A model generated the notes under the pieces. The model saw nothing but the letters and a program-made list of their open reading frames with translations. It made no database searches and was not told the origin of the DNA. The position numbers were made by a program, and so were the translations under genes. Source: Pseudomonadota bacterium (GTDB lineage: Bacteria; Pseudomonadota; Gammaproteobacteria; Burkholderiales; Burkholderiaceae_C). Taken from it: 9,603 nucleotides of DNA. The stretch is from the NCBI GenBank assembly GCA_023415035.1, contig JAEZLX010000013.1:1-9603 (forward strand), read 5' to 3'. Positions 1-9,003 of the stretch are shown here, in pieces. Every line of letters starts with the position of its first letter. The first letter of the stretch is position 1.

Positions 1-1724
1 ACCTCGAACAGGCGCACGCGCGAGGCCTTGCGGTCCAGGTTGAACTTGAGCACCGCCACCAGACTGCCCATCAGCGACGAGCGCATCACGCTCATCTGCG
101 AGGCGATCGGGTTCAGCAGCCGGATCGGATCGTCGTTGCCCGCCAGCTCGCGCTCCCAGCGCTCCTCGACGAAACTGAAGTTGATGGTTTCCTGGTAGCC
201 CAGGTGCGCCAGGTGGCGACGCACCGCGAACGGCCCGCGGCGCGACTCGACGCGCACGCGCGGCTTCAGCGGAGCCAGCGGCGCGGTTGTCGGCAGCTTG
301 TCATAGCCGATGATGCGCGCCACTTCCTCGATCAGGTCTTCCTCGATGCGCAGGTCGAAGCGGTACGAGGGCGGTGTCACAGCCAGCTCGCCTTCGCCCT
401 CCGTGACCTGCAGCCCCAGACGGCGCAGCGCGCCAGCGCATTCAGCCTGCGTGACCGTCATGCCGATCACCTTGGCGGCGCGTGCCACGCGCAGCTTCAC
501 AGGCTTGCACTCGGGCAAGGCCAGCTTCTGGTCGTCTAGCGGGCCGGCCTCGCCGCCGCAGATCTCCAGAACCAGTTGCGTGATGCGCTCGATGTGCTCC
601 ACCGTCGTGGCCGGATCCACGCCTCGCTCGAAACGGTGGCCGGCATCCGTGCTGAAGTTGTAGCGGCGCGAGCGGCCTGCCACGGCATCGGGCCACCAGA
701 AGGCGGCTTCGATGAAGATGTTCTGCGTGTCGTCGGACACGGCGGTGGCGTCGCCCCCCATGATGCCGGCCAGCGATTCCACGGCCTGTGCGTCGGCGAT
801 CACGCCGACCTGCCCATCAACCGACACCGTGTTGCCGTTGAGGAGTTTGAGCTGCTCGCCCTCGCGGCCCCAGCGCACTTCCAGGCCGCCATGGATCTTG
901 TCCAGATCGAAGATGTGCGACGGGCGGCCCAGCTCGAACATCACGTAGTTGGAGATGTCCACCAGGGCCGTCACGCTGCGCTGTCCGCAACGCTCCAGAC
1001 GCTCGACCATCCAGGCAGGCGTCTTTGCCTTCGTGTTCACGCCGCGCACCACGCGCCCGCTGAAGCGGCCACACAGGTCCGTGTCGAGCACCTTCACCGG
1101 CAGGCGGTCATCGATCTTCACCGGCACCGCAGGGAACGCAGGCTCCTGCAGCGGCACGCCCGTCAGTGCCGACACCTCGCGAGCAATGCCGTACACGCTC
1201 AGGCAGTGCGCCAGATTGGGCGTGAGCTTGAGCGTAAACAGCATGTCGTCCAGCGCCAGCTGCTCGCGGATGTTGCGCCCGATGACGGCATCGTCGGCCA
1301 GCTCCAGCAACCCGCCATGGTCCTCGCTCAGCTGCAGCTCGCGCGCCGAGCACAGCATGCCCTGGCTCTCGACGCCACGCAGCTTGCCCAGCTTGATGCG
1401 GAACGGCTTGCCATCCTCGCCCGGCAGCAGCTCGGCCCCCACCAGCGCGCACGGTACCTTGATGCCGGCACGTGCATTGGGCGCGCCGCACACGATATTC
1501 AGGGGCTGGCCCTGCCCCACGTCCACTTGGCACACTCGCAAACGGTCGGCATTAGGGTGCTGCTCGGCAGACAGGATCTGCCCGACCACCACGCCGGAAA
1601 ACGGCGGCGCCACGGGTTGCAGCTCTTCGACTTCCAGACCGGCCATGGTCAGGGTGTCTGCCAGCTGCTGGCTGGTCAGGGGAGGATTGCAAAAGGCTCG
1701 CAGCCAGGACTCTGGGAATTGCAT
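1..1724 (-). CDS. pheT: Phenylalanyl-tRNA synthetase beta subunit, 3' end cut by window edge
   Basis: This is the beta subunit of the (alpha-beta)2 cytoplasmic enzyme that charges tRNA-Phe; beta carries tRNA-binding and editing modules. Translation from ATG at 1724 gives MQFPESWLRAFCNPPLTSQQ, then an OB-fold tRNA-binding domain at about residues 40-150 (the stretch VVVGQILSAEQHPNADRL is typical). The B3/B4 editing region follows at about 210-390 and contains the well-conserved NFSTDAGHRFERGVDP. A B5 DNA-binding-like domain comes after it, and the start of the catalytic-like core (LLNPIASQMSVMRSSL) lies near the edge. 574 codons are present; the family is usually about 800 residues, so the rest of the core and the FDX-ACB anticodon-binding domain lie outside. 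The gene follows pheS by 38 bp and is surely co-transcribed with it. No strong Shine-Dalgarno is visible, which suggests translational coupling (inference). Identity is secure. Confidence 0.97.
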   Translation of the reverse strand, partial: MQFPESWLRAFCNPPLTSQQLADTLTMAGLEVEELQPVAPPFSGVVVGQILSAEQHPNADRLRVCQVDVGQGQPLNIVCGAPNARAGIKVPCALVGAELLPGEDGKPFRIKLGKLRGVESQGMLCSARELQLSEDHGGLLELADDAVIGRNIREQLALDDMLFTLKLTPNLAHCLSVYGIAREVSALTGVPLQEPAFPAVPVKIDDRLPVKVLDTDLCGRFSGRVVRGVNTKAKTPAWMVERLERCGQRSVTALVDISNYVMFELGRPSHIFDLDKIHGGLEVRWGREGEQLKLLNGNTVSVDGQVGVIADAQAVESLAGIMGGDATAVSDDTQNIFIEAAFWWPDAVAGRSRRYNFSTDAGHRFERGVDPATTVEHIERITQLVLEICGGEAGPLDDQKLALPECKPVKLRVARAAKVIGMTVTQAECAGALRRLGLQVTEGEGELAVTPPSYRFDLRIEEDLIEEVARIIGYDKLPTTAPLAPLKPRVRVESRRGPFAVRRHLAHLGYQETINFSFVEERWERELAGNDDPIRLLNPIASQMSVMRSSLMGSLVAVLKFNLDRKASRVRLFE

Positions 1725-1762
1725 GGAACGAAGACTCTGTTAAGCGGCGCGGACGTGCGTGA

Positions 1763-2836
<1,074 letters not shown>

Positions 2837-2962
2837 ACGCATCTTCCGATAACAAAGAAAAAAGGAGCCGAAGCCAGCGAGGGAACCCCTCCAGCCTCAA
2901 CCCCTTTGAGCGACGGCGACGCACCGCAGGCCCGTGAAGACCCGCGGCGCGCCGGTCGTGAA

Positions 2963-3325
2963 TCAAGCGGCGGCCAGCTTGGCTTTGACTTGCTCCACGA
3001 TGCTGTTGAAAGCAGCAACGTCGTTGACGGCCAGATCGGCCAGCACCTTGCGGTCGATACCGATCTCGGCCTTCTTCAGGCCGTTGGCGAACTGGCTGTA
3101 CGTCAGACCGCAGGCGCGCGCACCAGCATTGATACGGGCGATCCACAGCTGGCGGAACACGCGCTTCTTGGTACGGCGGTCACGGTAGGCGTACTGGCCC
3201 GCCTTCATCACCGCCTGCTTGGCGACGCGGAAGACGTTGCCGCGACGGCCGCGGAAACCCTTGGCCAGAGCCAGAACCTTCTTGTGTCGGGCGCGAGCCG
3301 TAACACCACGTTTGACGCGAGGCAT
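2963..3325 (-). CDS. rplT: 50S ribosomal protein L20
   Basis: L20 binds 23S rRNA early in large-subunit assembly. In enteric bacteria it also represses translation of the rpmI-rplT message. The 120-residue product starts MPRVKRGVTARARHKKVL and contains the family hallmarks KGFRGRRGNVFRVAKQAVMK and YRDRRTKKRVFRQLWI, followed by a globular C-terminal half (LKKAEIGIDRKVLADLAV). Length and the strongly basic N-terminal rRNA-binding tail match the family. A clear AAGGAG Shine-Dalgarno lies 7 nt before the ATG. The gap to rpmI is only 25 bp, so the two are co-transcribed and probably co-regulated. Confidence 0.98.
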   Translation of the reverse strand: MPRVKRGVTARARHKKVLALAKGFRGRRGNVFRVAKQAVMKAGQYAYRDRRTKKRVFRQLWIARINAGARACGLTYSQFANGLKKAEIGIDRKVLADLAVNDVAAFNSIVEQVKAKLAAA

Positions 3326-3350
3326 GTGTGTTCTCCTTGTTCGTCAGTTA

Positions 3351-3554
3351 TTACAGGCCGGCCGAGGGCAGCATCTGTGCCATGTGCCCCATGTTGGAGT
3401 CATGGACATTCACCGCACCGCGCAGGTGGCGCTTGTTCTTGGTGGTCTTCTTGGTCAGGATGTGACGCTTGAAGGCTTGACCGCGCTTGACGGTACCACC
3501 CGGACGAACGCGAAAACGCTTCTTCGCGCTGCTCTTGGTCTTCATCTTGGGCAT
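3351..3554 (-). CDS. rpmI: 50S ribosomal protein L35
   Basis: This small basic large-subunit protein is encoded directly upstream of rplT, as in most bacteria. The product of 67 residues starts MPKMKTKSSAKKRFRV and contains FKRHILTKKTTKNKRHLRG, both typical of L35. Two in-frame ATGs are present, at 3560 and 3554. The AAGGAG Shine-Dalgarno ends 1 nt before the first and 7 nt before the second, and L35 proteins normally begin MPKMKT, so 3554 is the likely start (3560 would add Met-Ser). It follows infC after a 185-bp gap that has strong RNA folding potential, unlike the tight spacing within the rest of this ribosomal pair. Confidence 0.97.
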   Translation of the reverse strand: MPKMKTKSSAKKRFRVRPGGTVKRGQAFKRHILTKKTTKNKRHLRGAVNVHDSNMGHMAQMLPSAGL

Positions 3555-3638
3555 TGACATGCTCCTTTTTCATTTGTGCTCGTGAGGCGCCGTGATCACC
3601 TTGCCACGGACTTGTTGGCCCCGAGCCACTTTTTCAGC

Positions 3639-3694
3639 CCGCCTTGCGGCGGACCGTTTCGACCGGACACCAGAAGCATCCGGTCTCGAAACGG
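3639..3694 (-). promoter_or_regulatory. Structured infC-rpmI intergenic RNA, candidate autoregulatory leader
   Basis: Read on the minus strand, 3694-3679 pairs with 3667-3654 to form a stem of about 14 bp with a 2-nt bulge and an 11-nt loop. One base further on, CCGCC-GCAA-GGCGG (3652-3639) forms a 5-bp stem capped by a GNRA-type loop. The two helices are adjacent and could stack. No T-run follows, so they are not an intrinsic terminator. In E. coli, L20 represses this operon by binding RNA structures ahead of rpmI; a similar role here is inference only. A further short hairpin (GGCCTG/CAGGCC) overlaps the infC stop codon. Confidence 0.45.
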
Positions 3695-3739
3695 CAGGAA
3701 GACTGGACCTGCCGCTTCAATCCTGGCCTGTCGCCGGCC

Positions 3740-4345
3740 TCAGGCCGACGGCGGTGCGGAAGCCGCATCGGCTCCCGCCTTGGGTGCGCCACCACCCGCT
3801 TTCTTGCGTCCGGGCGCGATCATCATGATCATCTGACGCCCTTCCAGCTTGGGGAACTGCTCCACCACGATGCTGTCGCTCAGATCGTCACGGATCCGGT
3901 TGAGCAGTGCGAGGCCCAGGTCCTGGTGCGTGATCTCGCGGCCGCGGAAGCGCAGCGTGATCTTGCACTTGTCACCATCCTCCAGGAAACGGCGGATGTT
4001 GCGCAGCTTGATGTTGTAGTCGCCGTCGTCGGTACCAGGGCGGAACTTGACTTCCTTGACCTCGATGACCTTCTGCTTGGCCTTGGCCTCGGCTGCCTTC
4101 TTCTGCTCCTGGTACTTGAACTTGCCGTAGTCCATCAGGCGACACACAGGCGGTGTGGCATTGGCCGCGATCTCGACCAGGTCCACATCCAGCTCTCCAG
4201 CCATGCGCAGCGCTTCCTGCAGACTGACGATGCCCAGAGGCTCGTTATCGGGCCCGTTGAGGCGGACCTCGGGAGCCATGATTTCACGGTTCAGTCGGTG
4301 TGCACGCTCTTCACGCTGGCGGCGGTCGCGAAAGTTGGTAGCTAT
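3740..4345 (-). CDS. infC: Translation initiation factor IF-3, ATA start codon
   Basis: IF3 binds the 30S subunit, prevents premature 50S joining and proofreads the start codon. The 201-residue product has the N-terminal domain (HRLNREIMAPEVRLNG, then GIVSLQEALRMAGELDVDL), the family signature PPVCRLMDYGKFKYQEQKK at about 65-83, and a lysine-rich linker helix. The C-terminal domain contains KFRPGTDDGDYNIKLRNIRR, KITLRFRGREITHQ and EGRQMIMMIAP; an Ala/Gly/Pro-rich tail ends it. No ATG, GTG or TTG lies in frame between the thrS end and Met23, and starting at Met23 would remove conserved sequence. An AAGGAA Shine-Dalgarno lies 6 nt before an ATA codon at 4345-4343, giving the start xATNFRDRRQ. 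Rare start codons on infC are known (AUU in E. coli) and underlie IF3 autoregulation. It lies 82 bp behind thrS. Confidence 0.93.
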   Translation of the reverse strand: MATNFRDRRQREERAHRLNREIMAPEVRLNGPDNEPLGIVSLQEALRMAGELDVDLVEIAANATPPVCRLMDYGKFKYQEQKKAAEAKAKQKVIEVKEVKFRPGTDDGDYNIKLRNIRRFLEDGDKCKITLRFRGREITHQDLGLALLNRIRDDLSDSIVVEQFPKLEGRQMIMMIAPGRKKAGGGAPKAGADAASAPPSA

Positions 4346-4357
4346 GGTGAGTTCCTT
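4343..4357 (-). promoter_or_regulatory. Ribosome binding site and non-canonical ATA start of infC
   Basis: On the minus strand AAGGAA (4357-4352) is followed by CTCACC and then ATA (4345-4343), which opens the conserved IF3 reading frame. Spacing is ideal and no standard start codon competes nearby. IF3 rejects non-standard start codons, so this site is likely the autoregulatory switch by analogy with the E. coli AUU start. Confidence 0.75.
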
Positions 4358-4427
4358 CGAAAACTGGTTTGGACAAAGCCTCGCAGCGGGTGCAGCGACC
4401 TGGGGCGCTCCACCCGCACGTTTGGCA

Positions 4428-6335
4428 TCAAACCTTGGATGAAATGTCTGCCGCCACCTGTTGCGCGAACGCTTCGAGCGACATGACACCGAGGTCCTTG
4501 TTGCCCCGGGCCCGCACGGCCACCGCTCCCGCGGCCTTCTCTTTGTCGCCCACGACAAGGATGTAAGGCAGCTTTTGCAAGGCATGCTCCCGTATTTTAT
4601 ACGTTATTTTTTCGTTGCGCAGGTCAGTCTCAACCCTAAGCCCTTGTTTTTGCAGCAATTTCGCCACTTCCTGGGCATATTCCGACTGCGCATCGGTGAT
4701 ATTGAGCACAGCCACCTGCACCGGCGCCAGCCACACGGGCAGCGCACCGGCGTGCTGTTCGATCAGGATGCCGATGAAGCGCTCCAGGCTGCCCACGATG
4801 GCGCGGTGCAGCATGACAGGGCGATGGCGCGAGCCATCCTCGCCCACGAACTCGGCATCCAGGCGCTCGGGCAAGTTGGGGTCGACCTGGATCGTGCCAC
4901 ACTGCCATTCGCGGCCCAGCGCATCCTTGAGCGTGTACTCGATCTTGGGACCGTAGAAGGCGCCCTCGCCCGGCAGGTACTGGAATTCGCAGCCGGAAGC
5001 GCGCAGGCCTTCTGCCAGGGCCGCCTCGGCCTTGTCCCAGCTTTCTTCTGTACCGATGCGCTTTTCGGGGCGCGTGGAGAGCTTGTAGATGATGTCGGTA
5101 AAGCCGAAGTCCTTGTAGACCTTCTGCAGCAGCGCGGTGAAGGCCGCCACCTCGGACTGGATCTGGTCTTCCGTGCAGAAGATGTGGCCGTCGTCCTGGG
5201 TGAAGGCACGCACGCGCATGATGCCATGCAGACCGCCCGTGGGTTCGTTGCGGTGGCATGCACCGAACTCGCCGTAGCGCAGCGGCAAGTCGCGGTAACT
5301 CTTGATGCCCTGCTTGAAGATCAGGATGTGGCCGGGACAGTTCATCGGCTTGAGCGCGTACTCGCGCTTTTCCGACTCTGTCGTGAACATGTTCTCGCGG
5401 TACTTGTCCCAGTGCCCCGTCTTCTCCCACAGTGCCTTATCGAGGATCTGCGGCCCCTTGACTTCCCGGGAGCCGTTCTCGCGGTACACGCGGCGCATGT
5501 ACTGCTCGACCTCCTGCCACACCGTCCAGCCATTGGGGTGCCAGAACACGGTTCCGGGCGAATGTTCGTCGAGATGGAACAGATCCAGCTCGCGCCCCAG
5601 TTTGCGGTGGTCGCGCTTCTCGGCTTCCTCCAGCAGCTTCAGGTAGTTCTGCAGGTCTTCCTTGCTGGCCCAGGCCGTACCGTAGATGCGCTGCAGCATC
5701 TCGTTGCGATGGTCGCCGCGCCAGTAGGCACCCGCCACCTTCATGAGCTTGAAATGCTTGAGCTTGCCCGTGCTGGGCACGTGGGGACCGCGACACAGAT
5801 CCTCGAACCCGCCCTCACGGTAGAGGCTGACCTCCTCGTTGCTCGGGATGCTGGCGATGATTTCGGCCTTGTAGTGCTCGCCCAGACTCTTGAAATACGC
5901 CACGGCCTCGTCGCGCGGCAGCACACGGCGCACCACGGGCTCGTCCTTGGCCGCCAGCTCGGCCATGCGCTTTTCGATCGCGGCCAGGTCTTCCGGCGTG
6001 AAGGGGCGCTTGTACGAGAAGTCGTAGTAGAAGCCGTTCTCGATCACAGGACCGATGGTGACCTGCGCCTCCGGGAACAGCTCCTTGACCGCGTAGGCCA
6101 ACAGGTGGGCGGTGGAGTGGCGGATCATCTCCAGGCCGTCGGCGTCCTTGGCGGTGACGATGGCCAGCGAGGCGTCACGCTCGACGCGGTAGCTGGTGTC
6201 GACCAGCTTGCCATCGACCTTGCCGCCCAGCGCGGCCTTGGCCAGGCCCGCGCCAATGGAAGCGGCCACCTCGGCCACCGTCACCGGGCCGGGAAACTGC
6301 CGCTGGGAACCATCAGGAAGCGTGATGTTGATCAT
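4428..6335 (-). CDS. thrS: Threonyl-tRNA synthetase
   Basis: This class II synthetase charges tRNA-Thr and edits mischarged Ser-tRNA-Thr. The 635-residue protein has a TGS domain (about 1-62, MINITLPDGSQRQFPG) and an editing domain with HSTAH (His73, His77), Cys181 and His185. The catalytic core carries the zinc ligands Cys333 (MNCPGH), His384 (QDDGHIFC) and His510 (MLHRAIVGSLERF), motif 2 Arg362 and the RPEKRIGTEESWDKAEAAL stretch; an anticodon-binding domain occupies about 535-635. Length matches the E. coli enzyme (642). Start 6335 is chosen because it begins the TGS domain; the frame stays open 30 codons upstream to a TTG, but that segment is Cys-rich and unlike the family. No clear Shine-Dalgarno precedes the ATG. 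It heads the operon and sits just behind a terminator-like hairpin. Confidence 0.98.
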   Translation of the reverse strand: MINITLPDGSQRQFPGPVTVAEVAASIGAGLAKAALGGKVDGKLVDTSYRVERDASLAIVTAKDADGLEMIRHSTAHLLAYAVKELFPEAQVTIGPVIENGFYYDFSYKRPFTPEDLAAIEKRMAELAAKDEPVVRRVLPRDEAVAYFKSLGEHYKAEIIASIPSNEEVSLYREGGFEDLCRGPHVPSTGKLKHFKLMKVAGAYWRGDHRNEMLQRIYGTAWASKEDLQNYLKLLEEAEKRDHRKLGRELDLFHLDEHSPGTVFWHPNGWTVWQEVEQYMRRVYRENGSREVKGPQILDKALWEKTGHWDKYRENMFTTESEKREYALKPMNCPGHILIFKQGIKSYRDLPLRYGEFGACHRNEPTGGLHGIMRVRAFTQDDGHIFCTEDQIQSEVAAFTALLQKVYKDFGFTDIIYKLSTRPEKRIGTEESWDKAEAALAEGLRASGCEFQYLPGEGAFYGPKIEYTLKDALGREWQCGTIQVDPNLPERLDAEFVGEDGSRHRPVMLHRAIVGSLERFIGILIEQHAGALPVWLAPVQVAVLNITDAQSEYAQEVAKLLQKQGLRVETDLRNEKITYKIREHALQKLPYILVVGDKEKAAGAVAVRARGNKDLGVMSLEAFAQQVAADISSKV

Positions 6336-6352
6336 GGATCGGTCCGGAAAGC

Positions 6353-6377
6353 AAAAAGCGCGGCATGGGCCGCGCTT
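6353..6377 (-). terminator. Intrinsic terminator hairpin just ahead of thrS, candidate attenuator
   Basis: On the minus strand AAGCGCGGC (6377-6369) and GCCGCGCTT (6364-6356) form a perfect 9-bp stem with a CCAT loop; the run of five T (6357-6353) includes the last two stem bases. This is the form of a Rho-independent terminator. It ends 17 nt before the thrS ATG, leaving no room for a promoter between them, so transcripts entering thrS must read through it. The structure is seen directly; conditional control is inference. Confidence 0.75.
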
Positions 6378-6421
6378 GGAAGAAGGGATGCAACAAAACA
6401 GGCAGGCGCGAACTGCTGGCC

Positions 6422-6466
6422 TCAAAAGGCCGGAAAGACAGTCTCCGACGGAGTTCGCGGTGTCAT
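6422..6466 (-). CDS. Candidate thrS leader peptide, 14 residues with three Thr
   Basis: ATG at 6466 opens MTPRTPSETVFPAF followed by TGA, with Thr codons at positions 2, 5 and 9 (ACA, ACT, ACT). It ends 44 nt before the terminator hairpin that precedes thrS. Only a weak AAGG lies upstream, 10 nt away. Two short hairpins overlap the ORF: CTCC-GTC-GGAG (6453-6443) and GGCCT-TTTG-AGGCC (6431-6418, spanning the stop). The arrangement resembles a ribosome-mediated attenuator that would sense charged tRNA-Thr, but Thr codons are scattered rather than clustered and no strong antiterminator pairing was found. It may be chance. Confidence 0.3.
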   Translation of the reverse strand: MTPRTPSETVFPAF

Positions 6467-6489
6467 AACCAGGGTGCCTTTCTCGCTCT

Positions 6490-6510
6490 TGCTGTGCTCA
6501 GAACACAGCA
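6490..6510 (-). repeat. Inverted repeat downstream of the glycosyltransferase gene
   Basis: TGCTGTG (6490-6496) and CACAGCA (6504-6510) form a 7-bp stem around a 7-nt loop, 36 bp past the stop of the glycosyltransferase gene. No T-run follows on the minus strand, so it is not a standard intrinsic terminator. It may stabilise the 3' end of that message or belong to the thrS leader. The rest of 6336-6546 shows no promoter that I could place with confidence. Confidence 0.4.
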
Positions 6511-6546
6511 TTCTCTCACAAATCCCCACTTTCACGCATTCGCACC

Positions 6547-7374
6547 TCATCCGAACGATATTCCCGGGGTCTGGTTACGGCCACCAAGGTACCACCCGAG
6601 GACCACCGACCAGGATGGATGCTTGTCCTTGAGCATCTTGTGCGCCTGCTGGTTCGCCGACAGCAGCTCCGGCGTCTTGGCACCACCCGAACTGCCTTGA
6701 CCAATGTGGTAGACCAGCGCATTTTTCACGCAAACCACCCGCCTGCCTGAAAGGACCGTTCTGTAATTGAACTCTGTCTCCTGGGCATAATAGACGAATG
6801 CCTCGTCGAAATAACCCTGCCCAGCCATCCATGCTCTGCTGACACAATAGCAATACCCGTAGCAGTAGGGATCATCCAAAACGATGGGGGGCAGACTGTC
6901 AGCCAGCGTATCCAATCTGGAAGAGATAATGCATCCGTTCTGATCGAACACATCGGGTGCATCCAGGGCTTGCAACCTTGAGCAAGGGTCGCCCTTTCCG
7001 TTGCCCCGATACGGCATGGAAGGACACGCCACCACGACGCCAGGCAACTCGAACGCCTTCAACAGCCGACTGGACCACCCCGCCCCACACACCACGTCCG
7101 GATTCATGAAGCAGAGATAGTCCGCTTGGGACCGTCTTGCGAACTCGTTCCAAATCTGTGTGAGGCCCCTGTTGTCGCCATTGTTGTCGATCACAGTCAA
7201 GCGATAGGGGACGTCCGTTTTCGCACGGATGCTGTCAAGCGCAGCGCGCTCGAACGCCTCACTGCAATAGGTGACCATGAGGATATCGAGCAATGGCTTC
7301 TCACCATCGTAATGTTCCTCGACGTAAACAGGGCTAACTGTCTGCGGGAACGGGAAACCATGGCCAAGATTCAT
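6547..7374 (-). CDS. Orphan GT2-type glycosyltransferase, possibly rhamnosyltransferase-like
   Basis: This is a predicted soluble GT-A-fold enzyme that would move a sugar from a nucleotide donor; donor and acceptor are unknown. The 275-residue protein opens its Rossmann-like domain with LLDILMVTYCSEAFERAALD (about 28-47) and has LTVIDNNGDNRGL (59-71). A metal-binding-type motif follows, MNPDV (90-94), and YFDEAFVYYAQETEFNYR (188-205) matches the FDE..F.Y.ED.D..YR pattern of GT2 rhamnosyltransferases. His223 lies in VYHIGQGSSG. No membrane segment is evident. ATG 7374 is preferred over the upstream in-frame TTG at 7437, whose extra 21 residues look unlike the family and would include the candidate promoter. 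No Shine-Dalgarno is obvious. No cell-surface sugar genes neighbour it and its composition is less GC-rich than the flanks, so acquisition is possible. Confidence 0.82.
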   Translation of the reverse strand: MNLGHGFPFPQTVSPVYVEEHYDGEKPLLDILMVTYCSEAFERAALDSIRAKTDVPYRLTVIDNNGDNRGLTQIWNEFARRSQADYLCFMNPDVVCGAGWSSRLLKAFELPGVVVACPSMPYRGNGKGDPCSRLQALDAPDVFDQNGCIISSRLDTLADSLPPIVLDDPYCYGYCYCVSRAWMAGQGYFDEAFVYYAQETEFNYRTVLSGRRVVCVKNALVYHIGQGSSGGAKTPELLSANQQAHKMLKDKHPSWSVVLGWYLGGRNQTPGISFG

Positions 7375-7414
7375 AATGCAATGATAGTGCAATTGAAGTA
7401 ACAACAAGCGGCCA

Positions 7415-7444
7415 ACTATACGGCAGGCAATACACAAATAACAA
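7415..7444 (-). promoter_or_regulatory. Candidate sigma-70 promoter of the glycosyltransferase gene
   Basis: On the minus strand TTGTTA (7444-7439) is followed after 18 nt by TATAGT (7420-7415), a 4/6 and a 5/6 match to the consensus boxes. Transcription would begin near 7408, giving a leader of about 34 nt to the ATG at 7374. It lies directly beyond the aceA terminator, as expected for an independently transcribed gene. Confidence 0.5.
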
Positions 7445-7459
7445 ATAAGCTACTGGAAG

Positions 7460-7487
7460 AAAAAAGCCCCAGGTGATCACCTGGGGC
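7460..7487 (-). terminator. Intrinsic terminator of aceA
   Basis: The 22-bp sequence at 7466-7487 is a perfect palindrome (arms GCCCCAGGTGA and TCACCTGGGGC). On the minus strand it is followed at once by six T (7465-7460). It lies 26 bp beyond the aceA stop. The T-run is only on the aceA side, so it acts in the minus direction and isolates aceA from the glycosyltransferase gene. Confidence 0.93.
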
Positions 7488-7513
7488 CTTGAGGGACGGG
7501 GAGTCGGGTTGAC

Positions 7514-8845
<1,332 letters not shown>

Positions 8846-8914
8846 TTTGCGTGACTCCGTGAGGTTGATGAGGGAGCGGCCCGCCTTCATGAAAGTGCGT
8901 CGCCGTTGGAGTCA

Positions 8915-8943
8915 ACTTTAAGTCTTGTATAAGACTTCGTAAA
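8915..8943 (-). promoter_or_regulatory. Candidate aceA promoter enclosing an operator
   Basis: On the minus strand TTTACG (8943-8938) and TAAAGT (8920-8915) are separated by 17 nt, each a 4/6 match to the sigma-70 boxes. The spacer is almost exactly the palindrome at 8920-8937. The start of transcription would be near 8908, about 63 nt ahead of the aceA ATG. A repressor on that palindrome would block the promoter. The boxes are moderate, so placement is tentative. Confidence 0.45.
8920..8937. promoter_or_regulatory. Palindromic operator 1 upstream of aceA
   Basis: AAGTCTT-GTAT-AAGACTT has perfect 7-bp arms around a 4-nt centre. Its complement contains GTCTTATACAAGAC, identical to the core of the second site at 8951-8966. 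Short, repeated palindromes of this kind are usual for dimeric repressors such as GntR-family proteins, but the regulator cannot be named from this window. Confidence 0.7.
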
Positions 8944-8950
8944 GCTCTTA

Positions 8951-8966
8951 TGTCTTATACAAGACA
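8951..8966. promoter_or_regulatory. Palindromic operator 2 upstream of aceA
   Basis: TGTCTT-ATAC-AAGACA has perfect 6-bp arms. It shares the 14-bp core GTCTTATACAAGAC with operator 1 in the opposite orientation. The two centres (8928.5 and 8958.5) are 30 bp apart, close to three helical turns, so two bound dimers would lie on nearly the same face of the DNA. Confidence 0.7.
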
Positions 8967-9003
8967 AAAAATATTTCCTTGAAAATCAACAAATTGCATC
9001 ACT

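Noticed and set aside
2858..2891. GAGGG-GTT-CCCTC hairpin and a six-T run between rplT and pheS, as a possible terminator.
   Set aside because: The T-run is 15 nt from the short stem, so it lacks the form of an intrinsic terminator, and it would cut pheST off from its operon.
4346..4585. An 80-codon upstream extension of infC into thrS.
   Set aside because: It lies in an alternative frame of the thrS 3' end and has no relation to IF3, which begins at the ATA codon with a proper Shine-Dalgarno.
6336..6425. Thirty-codon N-terminal extension of thrS from TTG at 6425.
   Set aside because: It reads through the terminator hairpin, is Cys-rich and unlike the TGS domain, and family members begin at the ATG at 6335.
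6378..6546. A tRNA gene upstream of thrS.
   Set aside because: I looked for a cloverleaf with T-loop and CCA-end pattern on both strands and found none.
4461..6632. Very long plus-strand open frame opposite thrS (723 codons), and similar ones opposite pheT, pheS and aceA.
   Set aside because: These are antisense shadows of GC-rich genes on the minus strand; they show no recognisable domains and no ribosome binding sites.
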